A stretch of DNA of 41,074 nucleotides from a virus, in the IMG/VR virus record IMGVR_UViG_3300025647_000086, positions 1 through 41,074 of that record; one strand, 5' to 3'. Position numbers and translations under genes: made by a program. Of the stretch, positions 1-8,837 are shown in pieces. Under the pieces are notes generated by a model. It was not told the origin of the DNA. It saw only the letters and a program-made list of their open reading frames with translations, and searched no databases. The stretch's first letter is position 1, and every line of letters starts with the position of its first letter.

Positions 1-27
1 GTACCTGGCTATTATATAGGAGGTTTA

Positions 28-2148
28 ATGGCAGGAATAAGAACAATGGCAGCTCCTACTTATAGATATCTTGCACCAAAAGTAGGGCAATTTTTTGCTA
101 AACCATCAGTTCAAACTGGATTAACTGGATTAGAAACATACGGAATTGCATCTGGAACTCGAGAAGCAGCAGAGGGTGTTTCTGAAGGAGATGCTGGTAA
201 AGTATTAAGCGGATTGTCTATGGCTGTCCCTGGAGCAGCATTTTTACCTTATTCTGCAAAAAGATCAGGCATTGCAGCTTTAAGAGAAACAGGGGAGTTT
301 CTACAAAGTAAAGCAAGACCAGGAGTGGAATTAATGCAAAAGTATCCTGGAAGAACTGCATTAGGATCTATTGGAGCAGGAGTAACAGGACAAGCATTTG
401 CAGATGAACCTTCAATGCAACCTCCTCAAGGTATGTCTATGCAAGATTATAAAAAAGATGTTCAAGATAGATTAATTTATTCAAAACCAGAATATTCAAC
501 TGAAATTACTACAGAAGATCAAACACCAGAATTACTTAAACCTTCTCGAGTAACAGGAATTAAAAATCCTAAAACAGAAGGTGAAAAAACACTTAACAAA
601 CAAATACAAGACGTAAATAAAATTAATGATGTTGCAGACAAATTAGGTATTACAGATGCAACAAAGATGACAGACAAGCAAATTAAACAAGTTGCAATTG
701 AATCTAATGTTCCTGAACAACAAGTAAGAGGATATCTTAACAAGCCAAAAGACACAGGCCAACCGACACCTCCTAACCCAGGAGCACAGACAGCAGCTAA
801 TGCAGCTAACTTACAAAATGGTAATTATAGTGATGGAGAAGTTCAAGCATTAGTTAATGATAGAAGTAAAAATTTGAACGCAGCTAAATCTTTACAAAAA
901 GATCCTACATTAGCAGAAGAGTTTGGTGCATTTAAAAAACAACTAGCACAAATTACTGGAGATTCTAATGATAACTTAAATAACCTTGTAGCTATGAAAG
1001 CAGCCGCTCAATTGTTAACAGGTAAAACAAGAGAAAAAGGAGTCAGAGGATTTTTAGATGTAGGTGGACAAGCTTTAGGAGCTTCTGCGGACATGATGTT
1101 TCAATTGGCTTTAGCTCAAAAAGATCAAGACATGAAATTAGCGGACGCTTTTTTAAAAATGAAAGCTAAAAAAACAGGAGCTAAAATTGGTGTAGGAGAA
1201 GATGTAACAGTACGAGTTAACGATCCATCTGCTCCTGGAGGATTTATAAATAAAAAACTTGCTAAAGGAGAAGATGGTAAGTTTTATGAAAGAAAATTTG
1301 TACCAGGCGTAGGACAACAATTTGTTGAAGCTTCTTTTACAGGGACAGATCAAAAACCTAATAATGATAAAATTAATTTTAATGCTTCTCAATTATTTGA
1401 AAACAAACGTGGTGGAAAAATGATTGAATATGTTATTGATAATGCCTTAACTGAAGCAGGTCCTAAAGCTGCTTTTGGATTAATGACAGAAAGAGCATTT
1501 GGTACATTTGATTTCTTAGCAGGAGAACAAGGTGGTTTAGGTAATAAAACTGCATCCGTTGATGCAGAACTTAAAAACATCATGGCCAAGAATACAGAAA
1601 AAAGTTTTTTAAGTAAAACTACAAAAGGAGAAAACCTAAAACAACAATATGAAAAAGATATACAAGATGCTATAGACAATGGAGCCAAACGAGTTGAAAA
1701 AGAATTAAAAAGAGCAGGTATCATTGCAAAAGATTATAGACCTACAGATGAAGATTTAACTAAATACACTAAACTTGCACTTATTGAACAACGTATGAAA
1801 TATATTGTTGCGAATGCAAACAAATCAGAAGATAGATTAACACAAAAAGATATCGATAATGCTGCACAAAGAACTCAAATTATTAAATTTATTGCATCTC
1901 CAAGAGAGATTAGAAAGAACTATGAAAATTTAAGAGAAGAGTTTAGAGAAAAAGCTTCTAATTATTTATTACAATTTAAATTAAATGGAGGTTCAGAAGA
2001 CTTTATTCAAACAAACTTTATGGATATTCCAGGAGTAAGAGACACTTATAGTGCATCAAAAAAAGAATATGCATCTAGTCAAATGACTAAAAATAAACCA
2101 ACGCGAAATGATATCTTAAGTACAATACCAATTGCGGGAGGTAAGTAA
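28..2148 (+). CDS. Large virion/ejected protein (unrecognised), possibly 5'-extended
   Basis: A 706-residue protein, Ala/Lys/Gln-rich and mostly helical in appearance, with no catalytic motif I recognise. Its size, its position before another giant protein and its Ala/Gly-rich N-terminal part (residues 1-120) fit an internal virion or ejection protein of a podovirus; this is inference. The ATG at 28 follows AGGAGG at a suitable distance, but the reading frame is open to base 1 and upstream codons read Ile-Gly-Gly-Leu. The same Gly-Gly-hydrophobic pattern occurs in many late proteins here, so the true start could lie outside the window. The protein ends in Ala-Gly-Gly-Lys. The stop overlaps the next ATG by one base (TAATG), which implies coupled translation. 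Confidence 0.7.
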   Translation: MAGIRTMAAPTYRYLAPKVGQFFAKPSVQTGLTGLETYGIASGTREAAEGVSEGDAGKVLSGLSMAVPGAAFLPYSAKRSGIAALRETGEFLQSKARPGVELMQKYPGRTALGSIGAGVTGQAFADEPSMQPPQGMSMQDYKKDVQDRLIYSKPEYSTEITTEDQTPELLKPSRVTGIKNPKTEGEKTLNKQIQDVNKINDVADKLGITDATKMTDKQIKQVAIESNVPEQQVRGYLNKPKDTGQPTPPNPGAQTAANAANLQNGNYSDGEVQALVNDRSKNLNAAKSLQKDPTLAEEFGAFKKQLAQITGDSNDNLNNLVAMKAAAQLLTGKTREKGVRGFLDVGGQALGASADMMFQLALAQKDQDMKLADAFLKMKAKKTGAKIGVGEDVTVRVNDPSAPGGFINKKLAKGEDGKFYERKFVPGVGQQFVEASFTGTDQKPNNDKINFNASQLFENKRGGKMIEYVIDNALTEAGPKAAFGLMTERAFGTFDFLAGEQGGLGNKTASVDAELKNIMAKNTEKSFLSKTTKGENLKQQYEKDIQDAIDNGAKRVEKELKRAGIIAKDYRPTDEDLTKYTKLALIEQRMKYIVANANKSEDRLTQKDIDNAAQRTQIIKFIASPREIRKNYENLREEFREKASNYLLQFKLNGGSEDFIQTNFMDIPGVRDTYSASKKEYASSQMTKNKPTRNDILSTIPIAGGK

Positions 2149-5100
2149 TGCCTACAATTCAAGAATTACAAACAGCAATTGATAATAAACAAATCGATAC
2201 AAGAAAACTCGAACCTATACAATTACAAGCATTAGACGAAGCTTTTAAATCAGGGGAATTAAAAGGTTACGAAGGTATTAAAGACTATGAAAGATTAATT
2301 GATTTAGGAGCACAAAGTGTTGCTGGAACTAAAGAACAAAGATTAAAAGCATTTGAAACTGCTACAGGTATTGATAGAGGAGATGCAGTTTTAACAGGTG
2401 CTGCAGGTATGGCTATGGTACCTTACATGAAAAACCAATCCGCTTTATTAGAAGCATTTCAAAAAAATGGTTTTAGAGATTACTATGGTGTAGATAATAG
2501 ATTTGGAGGAATGGCGGACATATATGGAAAAAGATTTTCTGTATTATCAGATAGATTAAAAAAATTACCTAAAATACCAGGTATTGCAGGAGCTCCAATA
2601 AGAATATTATCTAATGTAGCAGGTTGGGCAGATGATACGATAGACCTATTTCAAAAATATGCAAGAAGAGGAGCATCCCCAGCATTAGCTACAGAAGCAG
2701 AATCTATTTTAATGGGTGCTGGTGGAGCATTTGGAGGTTCAGCTTTATATGAAATAGGTAACTTAGGATCTGACTTTGTAGGTGCAACTAACCAAGATAT
2801 GGCTAATCTTAGTGATAATGATATTAGAAAAATGAAGTTTTCAGATAGATTACTTTATAATTCATTAGTAGAAGCACAAAATGATATTCTTTGGGCTGGA
2901 GGTGCATTAGGACTTATACCAGCAGTTAGATTTGCAGGTAGAGGATTAAAAGGTTCGTTAGGATTGAATTCAGAACAATCTAAAGCAATTGCAAGAAAAT
3001 TTGAAAGTTTAGGGATGAGACCTAGCATTGCAGCATTAATACCAGGAGACAATGCTTGGCAAAATTTCTTTAAAAAATTCTTTACTACCATTGGGGTATA
3101 TCCAATTGTAGGAGGTCCTTTAATTAAATTTAACAAAGAATTTAATCAAAAATTAACTCAAGAAAAATTTTTAGAGGTCATGGAAGCATTAGAACTTCCT
3201 CCTTCCGTTAATAATAGTATTATGAATTATGCGGGAGCTAACGAAATTAAAAACGAATGGAAACGAGTATGGTCTGCTATTAAAGATGAATATAATGGAT
3301 TTAGAAAATTTTATGAAGATATAGGTAATCCTAATTATATTCCTACTAGAGAAGTTAAAGAAACAAGTAAAAAATTACTTGAAAGATTAAAAGAAGTGTA
3401 TCCTGAAAGAAGTGCTTTATGGGATAGTTATTTAACTCCTGCCGCTGGTCAAATGAAAAAAATAAGTGAATTTGATGACCCTATGGTCAATTATTTTAAT
3501 TATTTAGAAGAAGTAGGAAAACAAGATCACATGAGAATAAGTGATTGGTTAGGTTTATCTAAATTACGAACGGCAGCTTATAGTTCATCTAATTATAAAA
3601 ATGTAAATGATCAACTTATTATGATTCGATCTGCGATGGAAAGAGATCTAAATAGCTTATCAGATGCTACTCAAAGAGATACATTGAAAAAAATATTTAA
3701 AAATGATTATGATCAATTAGCACAAGAACAAGGACCAGCAGCGGCAGAAGCTTTTATTGATTCTAGAATTAGAACTGCGGAAGCTGCATTTGGAAGATTA
3801 AAAGAAGCAAATACTTTTTATTCTATGGTATTGAGACCTTTTGAAAAAACAGCGGTAGGAAGAAAATTAAGAGCACAAGATGCTAAATTGTTTGCGGACA
3901 AAGGTATTGAAATGGTAGGAACTGCTTCACTTGCACCTGACGAAGTGTTTGATAAAGTTATTACAAGGATATTAGCCTCTGATAGTCCTGATTCTGTTAG
4001 ACAATTAAAACAAATTTTAGGATTAACTAAATCAGAATACAAAATATTTAATGATGCAGGACAAGTTGTGAGAACAGTTAAAATTCCTGAGAGTAAAGAA
4101 TCTAGAGCTGTATATGATAGATATGTAAAACAATTTTTTTGGAATGCTTGGAATGATTCTACTAGCAATAAATTATTAGATTTAGGTGGATTGTCTGCAC
4201 AACAAATCGGAGAAAGAGCTAGAGCATCTGGTTTTATTAGACCAAGATGGGAAGAGCTTGCAGCAGAAGTAGAGCAAAGAGTTAGAAACAAAGCTAAAGT
4301 AAATGAAACATTTGATGTTACACAAATAGATGGAAGAGTATTTACTCAAGGTAAAGGTATTGCAAATCTTAATGAAGGTTTAATTGCTAACCATAATTTT
4401 GGAGAAGTTAATATAGATAACTTTGCAAAAAGAATTGGTATTGATAGTCCTCAAGGACGAGACAAATTAAGAGAAATGTTTGGTGGAGGACAAAAAGGAG
4501 ACTTAGCGGTTAAAAAATTACAAGATTTAATCGATGTTAAACGTGCTATAGATACCGTTGAGTTTACAGATCCATCTAAATTCGTACAAAGATCACTAAC
4601 CTTAAGAGCTGGTTCGGGAAGTGGTATTGTTGCAGGAGCTTCTGCGGCAGCTTTTGGTATTGGACAAACTTTACAAATTATTCTTGGAGGTAGAATACTT
4701 GCAAGTATATTAGCAAGTCCTAAACTTGCAGAAAATGTTATGGATATGAATAGATATTACAGAACATTGTCTGACGATCCAAATGTATCTAAAATTACAC
4801 CTCAATTAATGCCTAGAGCTAGAACAGCTTACGCAAGAGCAATAAATAGTATTATGGAAAATGAAGGAGATGATTTTAGAGTGAATCCAAATAATATTGA
4901 TTTTGAAGAAGTACGACAAAAATTATTATCTTTACAACCTAATATTCCTTTGAAAGCAGGATTTAATTTTGAAATGTTACCTCAATTTACAAGAGATAGA
5001 ATTTACCCTGAATACAAATATGCAAGTCAACTAGATAGAAATCAGGTTATGGAAGGCGAAGAATTTATGCAAGGTGCTAATTTAATGGCACAAAGTGAGG

Positions 5101-5363
5101 AACAATTTAATGCAGTGGCAAATAACAATCCAGTAGAACAAATGCCTCAACAACAAATACCACAAGTACAGGGTTCTCAATTAGAGATGCCACAAGCTCC
5201 TATGGGAGTAACACCGACCACTGGACAACAACAACCTGGACAATTTGCAGCGCTATTTCCACAAGACACATTAGGTCAAGCAATTGCTCAACAAAGAGGA
5301 TTTAATGATGGTGGATTAGTAGAGGATGCATATGCACGAGCAGATGAGGTTTTAAATGCGTAA
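2148..5363 (+). CDS. Giant internal virion / DNA-ejection-type protein
   Basis: This is the largest protein in the window (1071 residues). No enzyme motif is evident. It has long amphipathic helical stretches, hydrophobic Gly/Ala-rich segments near residues 75-90, 180-200 and 825-870 that could insert in a membrane, and a Gln/Pro/Met-rich low-complexity linker near residues 990-1040. The C-terminus carries a Gly-Gly-Leu-Val segment like those in other late proteins of this genome. By analogy with T7 gp15/gp16-type ejection proteins it is probably packaged in the head and released at infection; this rests on size, order and membrane-active-looking segments, not on recognised homology. It is translationally coupled to the upstream gene. 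Confidence 0.7.
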   Translation: MPTIQELQTAIDNKQIDTRKLEPIQLQALDEAFKSGELKGYEGIKDYERLIDLGAQSVAGTKEQRLKAFETATGIDRGDAVLTGAAGMAMVPYMKNQSALLEAFQKNGFRDYYGVDNRFGGMADIYGKRFSVLSDRLKKLPKIPGIAGAPIRILSNVAGWADDTIDLFQKYARRGASPALATEAESILMGAGGAFGGSALYEIGNLGSDFVGATNQDMANLSDNDIRKMKFSDRLLYNSLVEAQNDILWAGGALGLIPAVRFAGRGLKGSLGLNSEQSKAIARKFESLGMRPSIAALIPGDNAWQNFFKKFFTTIGVYPIVGGPLIKFNKEFNQKLTQEKFLEVMEALELPPSVNNSIMNYAGANEIKNEWKRVWSAIKDEYNGFRKFYEDIGNPNYIPTREVKETSKKLLERLKEVYPERSALWDSYLTPAAGQMKKISEFDDPMVNYFNYLEEVGKQDHMRISDWLGLSKLRTAAYSSSNYKNVNDQLIMIRSAMERDLNSLSDATQRDTLKKIFKNDYDQLAQEQGPAAAEAFIDSRIRTAEAAFGRLKEANTFYSMVLRPFEKTAVGRKLRAQDAKLFADKGIEMVGTASLAPDEVFDKVITRILASDSPDSVRQLKQILGLTKSEYKIFNDAGQVVRTVKIPESKESRAVYDRYVKQFFWNAWNDSTSNKLLDLGGLSAQQIGERARASGFIRPRWEELAAEVEQRVRNKAKVNETFDVTQIDGRVFTQGKGIANLNEGLIANHNFGEVNIDNFAKRIGIDSPQGRDKLREMFGGGQKGDLAVKKLQDLIDVKRAIDTVEFTDPSKFVQRSLTLRAGSGSGIVAGASAAAFGIGQTLQIILGGRILASILASPKLAENVMDMNRYYRTLSDDPNVSKITPQLMPRARTAYARAINSIMENEGDDFRVNPNNIDFEEVRQKLLSLQPNIPLKAGFNFEMLPQFTRDRIYPEYKYASQLDRNQVMEGEEFMQGANLMAQSEEQFNAVANNNPVEQMPQQQIPQVQGSQLEMPQAPMGVTPTTGQQQPGQFAALFPQDTLGQAIAQQRGFNDGGLVEDAYARADEVLNA

Positions 5364-5517
5364 AAAATCAGCTTTACAAAAAATAGAAGAACACGAAAAA
5401 CTTTGTAGAATTATGCAAAAACAAACCTTTGCAAGAATCGCTAGATTAGAAAAGTGGATAATTAGTGGTTTATTTGCAATAGTTTTATCTTTACTTTCTA
5501 GTCACTTTGGTTCATAA
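5356..5517 (+). CDS. Small membrane protein (XhlA/holin-associated-like)
   Basis: A 53-residue protein whose ATG overlaps the end of the giant virion gene by 8 bases. It has a charged, helical N-terminal half (Lys/Glu-rich, coiled-coil-like) and one C-terminal membrane helix (roughly residues 34-50). A short coiled coil followed by a single C-terminal membrane segment matches haemolysin XhlA-type proteins and small lysis accessories of phages. The tight packing behind the late gene supports it being real. A lysis function is inference. Confidence 0.6.
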   Translation: MRKKSALQKIEEHEKLCRIMQKQTFARIARLEKWIISGLFAIVLSLLSSHFGS

Positions 5518-5524
5518 GAACTAA

Positions 5525-6235
5525 ATGAAATTTATAGAAGAAGAAACTCACATCGCATTAACTGATTACAAATTAATAAATAAATACAACTATAAGAAGT
5601 ATTCTAGAGCAGAAGATCCAGAAACAGGTAAAAGATTATATGCTGTAGATGGAACTAAATTACCTAGTGTAACAACGATTTTAGGAGCGACAAAAGACCA
5701 AAGCGCTTTAGATGCATGGAAAAAAAGAGTAGGCGAGGCAGAAGCAGATAGAATTAAAAACGAAGCTGCACTTGTTGGTACTGAAATGCATTTAGTCATA
5801 GAAAAATATATCCAAGGAGAAGGGTATTTAAATCTATCAGAAACAGGAGCTAAAGCTAGAAAGATGGCTCATACCATATTAAGTAAATGTAATGATATTA
5901 CAGAAGTTTGGGGCAATGAAGTAAGTTTAGCTTATCCAGAAAAATATGCAGGCGCAACAGATCTTGTTGCAGTTGCAAATGATAAGCCTACCATATTTGA
6001 TTGGAAACAAACAAATAAACCAAAAAGAGATGAATGGGTAGAAGATTATAAATTACAGTTAGGAGCATACAGTTTAGCTCATACACAAATGTATGGTCCA
6101 ATAGAAGCAGCTTGTATACGTATGTGTTCTAGAAATTACGAATACCAACAATGGTTATTACAAGATCAGGAATTAAAAAACTATCAAGAAAAATTTATGG
6201 AACGATACGAAAAGTTCTTGTCAATTTCTAAATAA
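5525..6235 (+). CDS. PD-(D/E)XK exonuclease, RecB/Cas4-like
   Basis: A 236-residue nuclease of the RecB-like PD-(D/E)XK superfamily, as in phage recombination or host-DNA-degrading exonucleases. The signature is complete: Gly-Thr-Glu-Met-His at 85-89, Glu132, Asp146 (Gly-Ala-Thr-Asp), Asp159-Trp-Lys161 and the Gln178-xxx-Tyr182 motif that usually follows. The first 50 residues hold an N-terminal part typical of phage members, with a Pro-Ser-Val-Thr-Thr-Ile-Leu segment. It likely degrades linear duplex DNA to make ends for recombination or to recycle nucleotides. It is the last plus-strand gene before a bidirectional hairpin terminator. Confidence 0.85.
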   Translation: MKFIEEETHIALTDYKLINKYNYKKYSRAEDPETGKRLYAVDGTKLPSVTTILGATKDQSALDAWKKRVGEAEADRIKNEAALVGTEMHLVIEKYIQGEGYLNLSETGAKARKMAHTILSKCNDITEVWGNEVSLAYPEKYAGATDLVAVANDKPTIFDWKQTNKPKRDEWVEDYKLQLGAYSLAHTQMYGPIEAACIRMCSRNYEYQQWLLQDQELKNYQEKFMERYEKFLSISK

Positions 6236-6263
6236 TAAGTATATTAAAAGTGTAAAAACAACT

Positions 6264-6293
6264 TGTTTGGGCTACACTGTGGTAGCCCAAACA
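6264..6293. terminator. Bidirectional hairpin terminator
   Basis: A perfect 12-bp inverted repeat (TGTTTGGGCTAC / GTAGCCCAAACA) with a 6-base loop lies between the convergent exonuclease gene and the minus-strand small-gene operon. The symmetric position and A/T-rich flanks fit a terminator working in both directions. Confidence 0.75.
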
Positions 6294-6301
6294 TTAAACG
6301 T

Positions 6302-6439
6302 TTATTGACAAGATAAGCATTCATTAGACCCTTCGTCTAATTTTGCTAACGCTTCCTGTTTACATTCATTACTGCAAATTGTTTGATGTTCATGAATAGC
6401 TTCAAATTCTTTTTTACAAATTGCACATTCTTTTTTCAT
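6302..6439 (-). CDS. Small zinc-ribbon protein
   Basis: A 45-residue protein beginning Met-Lys-Lys-Glu-Cys-Ala-Ile-Cys, with a second cysteine pair (Cys-Ser-Asn-Glu-Cys) and a C-terminal Cys-Leu-Ser-Cys-Gln, so three possible metal-binding cysteine pairs. The lack of a catalytic domain suggests a small nucleic-acid- or protein-binding zinc ribbon. It overlaps the acidic protein upstream by one base. It is the last gene of the leftward operon before the terminator. Confidence 0.6.
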   Translation of the reverse strand: MKKECAICKKEFEAIHEHQTICSNECKQEALAKLDEGSNECLSCQ

Positions 6440-6597
6440 TATTCTTCGTCCTCTTCATCTTCGTCTTCATCAAAAGAATCTTCATCCTCTTGATCTGCTG
6501 GTTCCATTTCCCAAACTTTATCTCTAGCTTTTTGTATGTCTTCTTCTATTCTATCTAAGATATCTTCGATTGTTTCTTCTTTTTTCTTTTTTGGCAT
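6439..6597 (-). CDS. Short acidic protein with Glu/Asp tail
   Basis: A 52-residue protein with a Lys-rich start, a helical middle and a C-terminal tail made almost entirely of Asp and Glu. It has a strong ribosome-binding site (AAGGAGG) a few bases before ATG. Very acidic phage mini-proteins often mimic DNA or bind host nucleic-acid-binding proteins, but no family is recognised and that role is speculative. The upstream hairpin at 6607-6635 runs into the Shine-Dalgarno region. Confidence 0.55.
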   Translation of the reverse strand: MPKKKKEETIEDILDRIEEDIQKARDKVWEMEPADQEDEDSFDEDEDEEDEE

Positions 6598-6606
6598 GTT
6601 GTCCTC

Positions 6607-6635
6607 CTTGGGTTAGACAAGAATGCTAACCCAAG
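6607..6635 (-). promoter_or_regulatory. Hairpin abutting the Shine-Dalgarno site
   Basis: A perfect 10-bp inverted repeat (CTTGGGTTAG / CTAACCCAAG) with a 9-base loop. Read on the minus strand, its 3' arm ends in AAG, the first bases of the AAGGAGG ribosome-binding site of the acidic protein. It could be a partial terminator after Hsp20, an mRNA end-protecting stem or a translational control element. The sequence does not decide between these. Confidence 0.5.
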
Positions 6636-6662
6636 AAAGAGATAAGAGATACCTTGATAAGA

Positions 6663-6710
6663 TTATTTTATATTAATAAAATCAAGCTCTTCTTCAGTCC
6701 AAGGCCACAT
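6663..6710 (-). CDS. Putative 15-residue micro-protein after Hsp20
   Basis: A 16-codon frame (MWPWTEEELDFINIK) whose ATG overlaps the Hsp20 stop codon as TAATG, the same coupling used elsewhere in this genome. The two Trp and acidic helix are unusual for random AT-rich sequence. It may be a real coupled micro-ORF, but there is no independent evidence of translation. Confidence 0.3.
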   Translation of the reverse strand: MWPWTEEELDFINIK

Positions 6711-7132
6711 TATTTAACCTTGATTTCCTGAGCTTTTATTTCTTCTGGTTCATTAACACCTAATTTAACTGTTAATACACCGTCTTCCATTTTAGCTTCA
6801 TCTACAACAACATCATTTCTCAATGAAAATTGTTTAAAGAATTTTCTAGCTGCAAGACCTTTTTCGATATATTCTTTTTCCTTGTCATCTACTTGACCAG
6901 CAACAGTTAATATACCATCTTTGTATTCAACTTTGATATTCTTTTTATTGAATCCAGCTAAACCTAGTTCAATTCCGTACTCACCTTTTCCGTATTTTAC
7001 CACATTGTAAAATGGAAACGATTGTACTTTTGATAAATTCATAAACATTTCGTCAAATGAATCACCAAATAATGTGTTTGATTTATTCCAAAGATCTTTT
7101 TGGAATTTGTTAATTATATCTAAACCTGTCAT
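6710..7132 (-). CDS. Small heat-shock protein, Hsp20/alpha-crystallin family
   Basis: A 140-residue Hsp20-family holdase that would bind unfolding proteins without ATP. The central alpha-crystallin domain runs from about residue 45 to 130: strands around Tyr-Gly-Ile-Glu-Leu-Gly-Leu-Ala-Gly-Phe, Asp-Gly-Ile-Leu-Thr-Val-Ala-Gly, then Phe-Xxx-Lys-Xxx-Phe-Ser-Leu-Arg and Asp-Gly-Val-Leu-Thr-Val-Lys-Leu. These are the classic conserved segments of bacterial IbpA-like proteins and of T4-like cyanophage Hsp20s. It has a strong Shine-Dalgarno (AAGGAGG) and a good upstream promoter. A role in folding phage or host proteins during infection is inference. Confidence 0.92.
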   Translation of the reverse strand: MTGLDIINKFQKDLWNKSNTLFGDSFDEMFMNLSKVQSFPFYNVVKYGKGEYGIELGLAGFNKKNIKVEYKDGILTVAGQVDDKEKEYIEKGLAARKFFKQFSLRNDVVVDEAKMEDGVLTVKLGVNEPEEIKAQEIKVK

Positions 7133-7174
7133 ATTAACCTCCTTGTTATAAGCAAAGTTTATGGGCCAACCCTA

Positions 7175-7313
7175 TTGTTGCACCGCAAACATTATATAAT
7201 AACGTTAATTAGAGTTTCAAGTAGTAAATAATTTACAGTAAATTAAATATCAAATTAACAAGGAATTAAGCCACTTTTGTTGCACCACTTTACATAATTC
7301 TGTTACAGTAAAT
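7175..7313. repeat. Two pairs of direct repeats in the intergenic region
   Basis: TTGTTGCACC occurs at 7175-7184 and 7277-7286, and TTACAGTAAAT at 7233-7243 and 7303-7313. The gap is otherwise AT-rich and non-coding. The repeats flank the Hsp20 promoter and the start of the rightward small frame at 7331, so they may be binding sites for a regulator. Confidence 0.5.
7191..7220 (-). promoter_or_regulatory. Sigma70-like promoter for the Hsp20 operon
   Basis: On the minus strand, -35 TTGAAA (7220-7215), an 18-base spacer and a perfect -10 TATAAT (7196-7191). This would give a leader of about 50 bases before the Hsp20 ATG at 7132. No sigma32-like sequence was seen, so expression is probably set by phage timing rather than the host heat-shock response. 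Confidence 0.65.
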
Positions 7314-7330
7314 CATGTAAAGGAGTTATT

Positions 7331-7501
7331 ATGAATAAAACAAATAAAGGCATTACAATAAATGATGATGACCAAGATTGGGGTTCATCTGGTTTAGATA
7401 ACTATTTAAGCCAATCTTTAATTTCATCACCAAGTGTTTTAGATGCTAATTTATCTTTATTAGATAAAGAAGATAATACACGTTCATCTAAAGTAGATTG
7501 A
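7331..7501 (+). CDS. Possible small protein, convergent overlap with the helicase
   Basis: A 56-codon frame with a very good ribosome-binding site (AAAGGAG, five bases before ATG) in an otherwise empty promoter-like region. The N-terminal part is Asn/Asp-rich and hydrophilic. Its last 100 bases lie antisense to the 3' end of the SNF2-like helicase, so that part of the protein may merely reflect the opposite gene. No family recognised. Confidence 0.4.
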   Translation: MNKTNKGITINDDDQDWGSSGLDNYLSQSLISSPSVLDANLSLLDKEDNTRSSKVD

Positions 7502-8832
7502 CATATAATATCAGTATACAAAACAGTTTTAGTTTGTCCTGATCTATGCGCTCTATCTTCAGATTGTTTTCTAACTTCAAAGTTAAATGAATTAGAAAAG
7601 TAAACTACATTGGTTGCTGCAGTCAAAGTAAGACCAAATCCACCTGTAGACGGATTACCTACAAAGAATCTACATGTATCGTCTTCTTGAAAACGTTTCA
7701 TGGCTAAAGTTCTTTTAGCTGAATCTACTGCACCATAGTTAGCAACAACAGATTGTTTACCATATTTTTCTTCTAAAAATTTAATAATAGATTCGATACT
7801 ATAAATGTACGTAGCCCAGATAATCATTTTACCATCTGATTCATCAATAATATCTGACAAAGCATGAAGTTTAGGATTTTTAAATTCTTTAATTACTCCA
7901 TCATTTGTTTTAACAAAACCATTAGCTACTTGGTGTAGTTTAATAATTTCAGTTAATTTATTATTATAAGAAACAGTATCATCTTGAACAATAGCAATAG
8001 CTGCTTGTCTAAGACTTTCGTAAACTTTTTTCTGTTCTTCATTCATTTCAACATAACGTTTCGCATATTGTTTAGGAGGTAAATCTAAACATTCGTCTTT
8101 AGTTACACGAAAAGAAAATTTAGATAATTTTTCTTCTAGTTCTTCCATACGTACATAGTATTTAGGTATTTCAGTATAACGACCTCCACCTAAATCTAAT
8201 CTATGTGTAACACAATAACGGCTTCTAAAAGTATAATAAGAAGTAAATCCTAAATGATGAGGACTTAAAAAATCACACTGCGTATATAAATCTAAGGGAG
8301 ATTTAGTAACAGGAGATCCTGTAAGTATTCTTCTATATTTAGAATATTCAGCTAAATTTAATACGTTTTTTGTACGAATAGCTTTATGATTTTTAACTGT
8401 AGTGCTTTCATCAATAATAGTTAATGCTTTATGTTTTGATAAATATTCTACAGCAGCTTTATAACCACGAGGCGTAGATAAAGCTTCTACATTCATACAA
8501 AAGATAGTTAAATCTTTATTCTTTTTATAAGCTTCTTTTAAACGTTTTGGTTTGTCTATGTTCCAAGCATAAATAGAATATTCTATGTCTGGAGACATAT
8601 GTTTTTTAATTTCATCAAAGGCCCAAACTGTGTAAACAGATTTAGGAGCAATGATTAAGACACCAGTAATACCTTTATGTAAGCGTAAAAGAGCAATATT
8701 ATCTATCGCAACTTTTGTCTTACCCGTACCCATTTCCATAAAGAATGCATAGGAATCTTTATCCCAAGATTTTTCTAATGCAGTTTTCTGATGCTTGTAA
8801 GGTGGGGTTTTGTAGTTAAACAAGTTCAACAT
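7402..8832 (-). CDS. SNF2/superfamily 2 DNA helicase
   Basis: An SF2 helicase of the SNF2-like type (476 residues from this start). Seen in order, numbered from the upstream ATG at 8844: Gln motif near Tyr-Lys-His-Gln (16-19), Walker A Met-Gly-Thr-Gly-Lys-Thr (38-43), Walker B Asp-Glu-Ser-Thr (145-148), motif III Thr-Gly-Ser-Pro (175-178), and C-terminal motifs Gly-Gly-Phe-Gly-Leu-Thr-Leu and Gln-xx-Asp-Arg-xx-Arg-xx-Gln. It would translocate on DNA using ATP, in replication, recombination or restart. I prefer the ATG at 8832 because the ATG at 8844 sits inside a likely -10 box; neither has a clear Shine-Dalgarno. It is the first gene of the leftward transcript. Confidence 0.9.
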   Translation of the reverse strand: MLNLFNYKTPPYKHQKTALEKSWDKDSYAFFMEMGTGKTKVAIDNIALLRLHKGITGVLIIAPKSVYTVWAFDEIKKHMSPDIEYSIYAWNIDKPKRLKEAYKKNKDLTIFCMNVEALSTPRGYKAAVEYLSKHKALTIIDESTTVKNHKAIRTKNVLNLAEYSKYRRILTGSPVTKSPLDLYTQCDFLSPHHLGFTSYYTFRSRYCVTHRLDLGGGRYTEIPKYYVRMEELEEKLSKFSFRVTKDECLDLPPKQYAKRYVEMNEEQKKVYESLRQAAIAIVQDDTVSYNNKLTEIIKLHQVANGFVKTNDGVIKEFKNPKLHALSDIIDESDGKMIIWATYIYSIESIIKFLEEKYGKQSVVANYGAVDSAKRTLAMKRFQEDDTCRFFVGNPSTGGFGLTLTAATNVVYFSNSFNFEVRKQSEDRAHRSGQTKTVLYTDIICQSTLDERVLSSLSNKDKLASKTLGDEIKDWLK

Positions 8833-8837
8833 AATAG

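Noticed and set aside
2855-4291. Long minus-strand reading frames (about 93 and 157 codons) inside the giant virion gene
   Set aside because: Antisense to a well-supported gene, with no ribosome-binding sites and low-complexity composition; treated as shadows.
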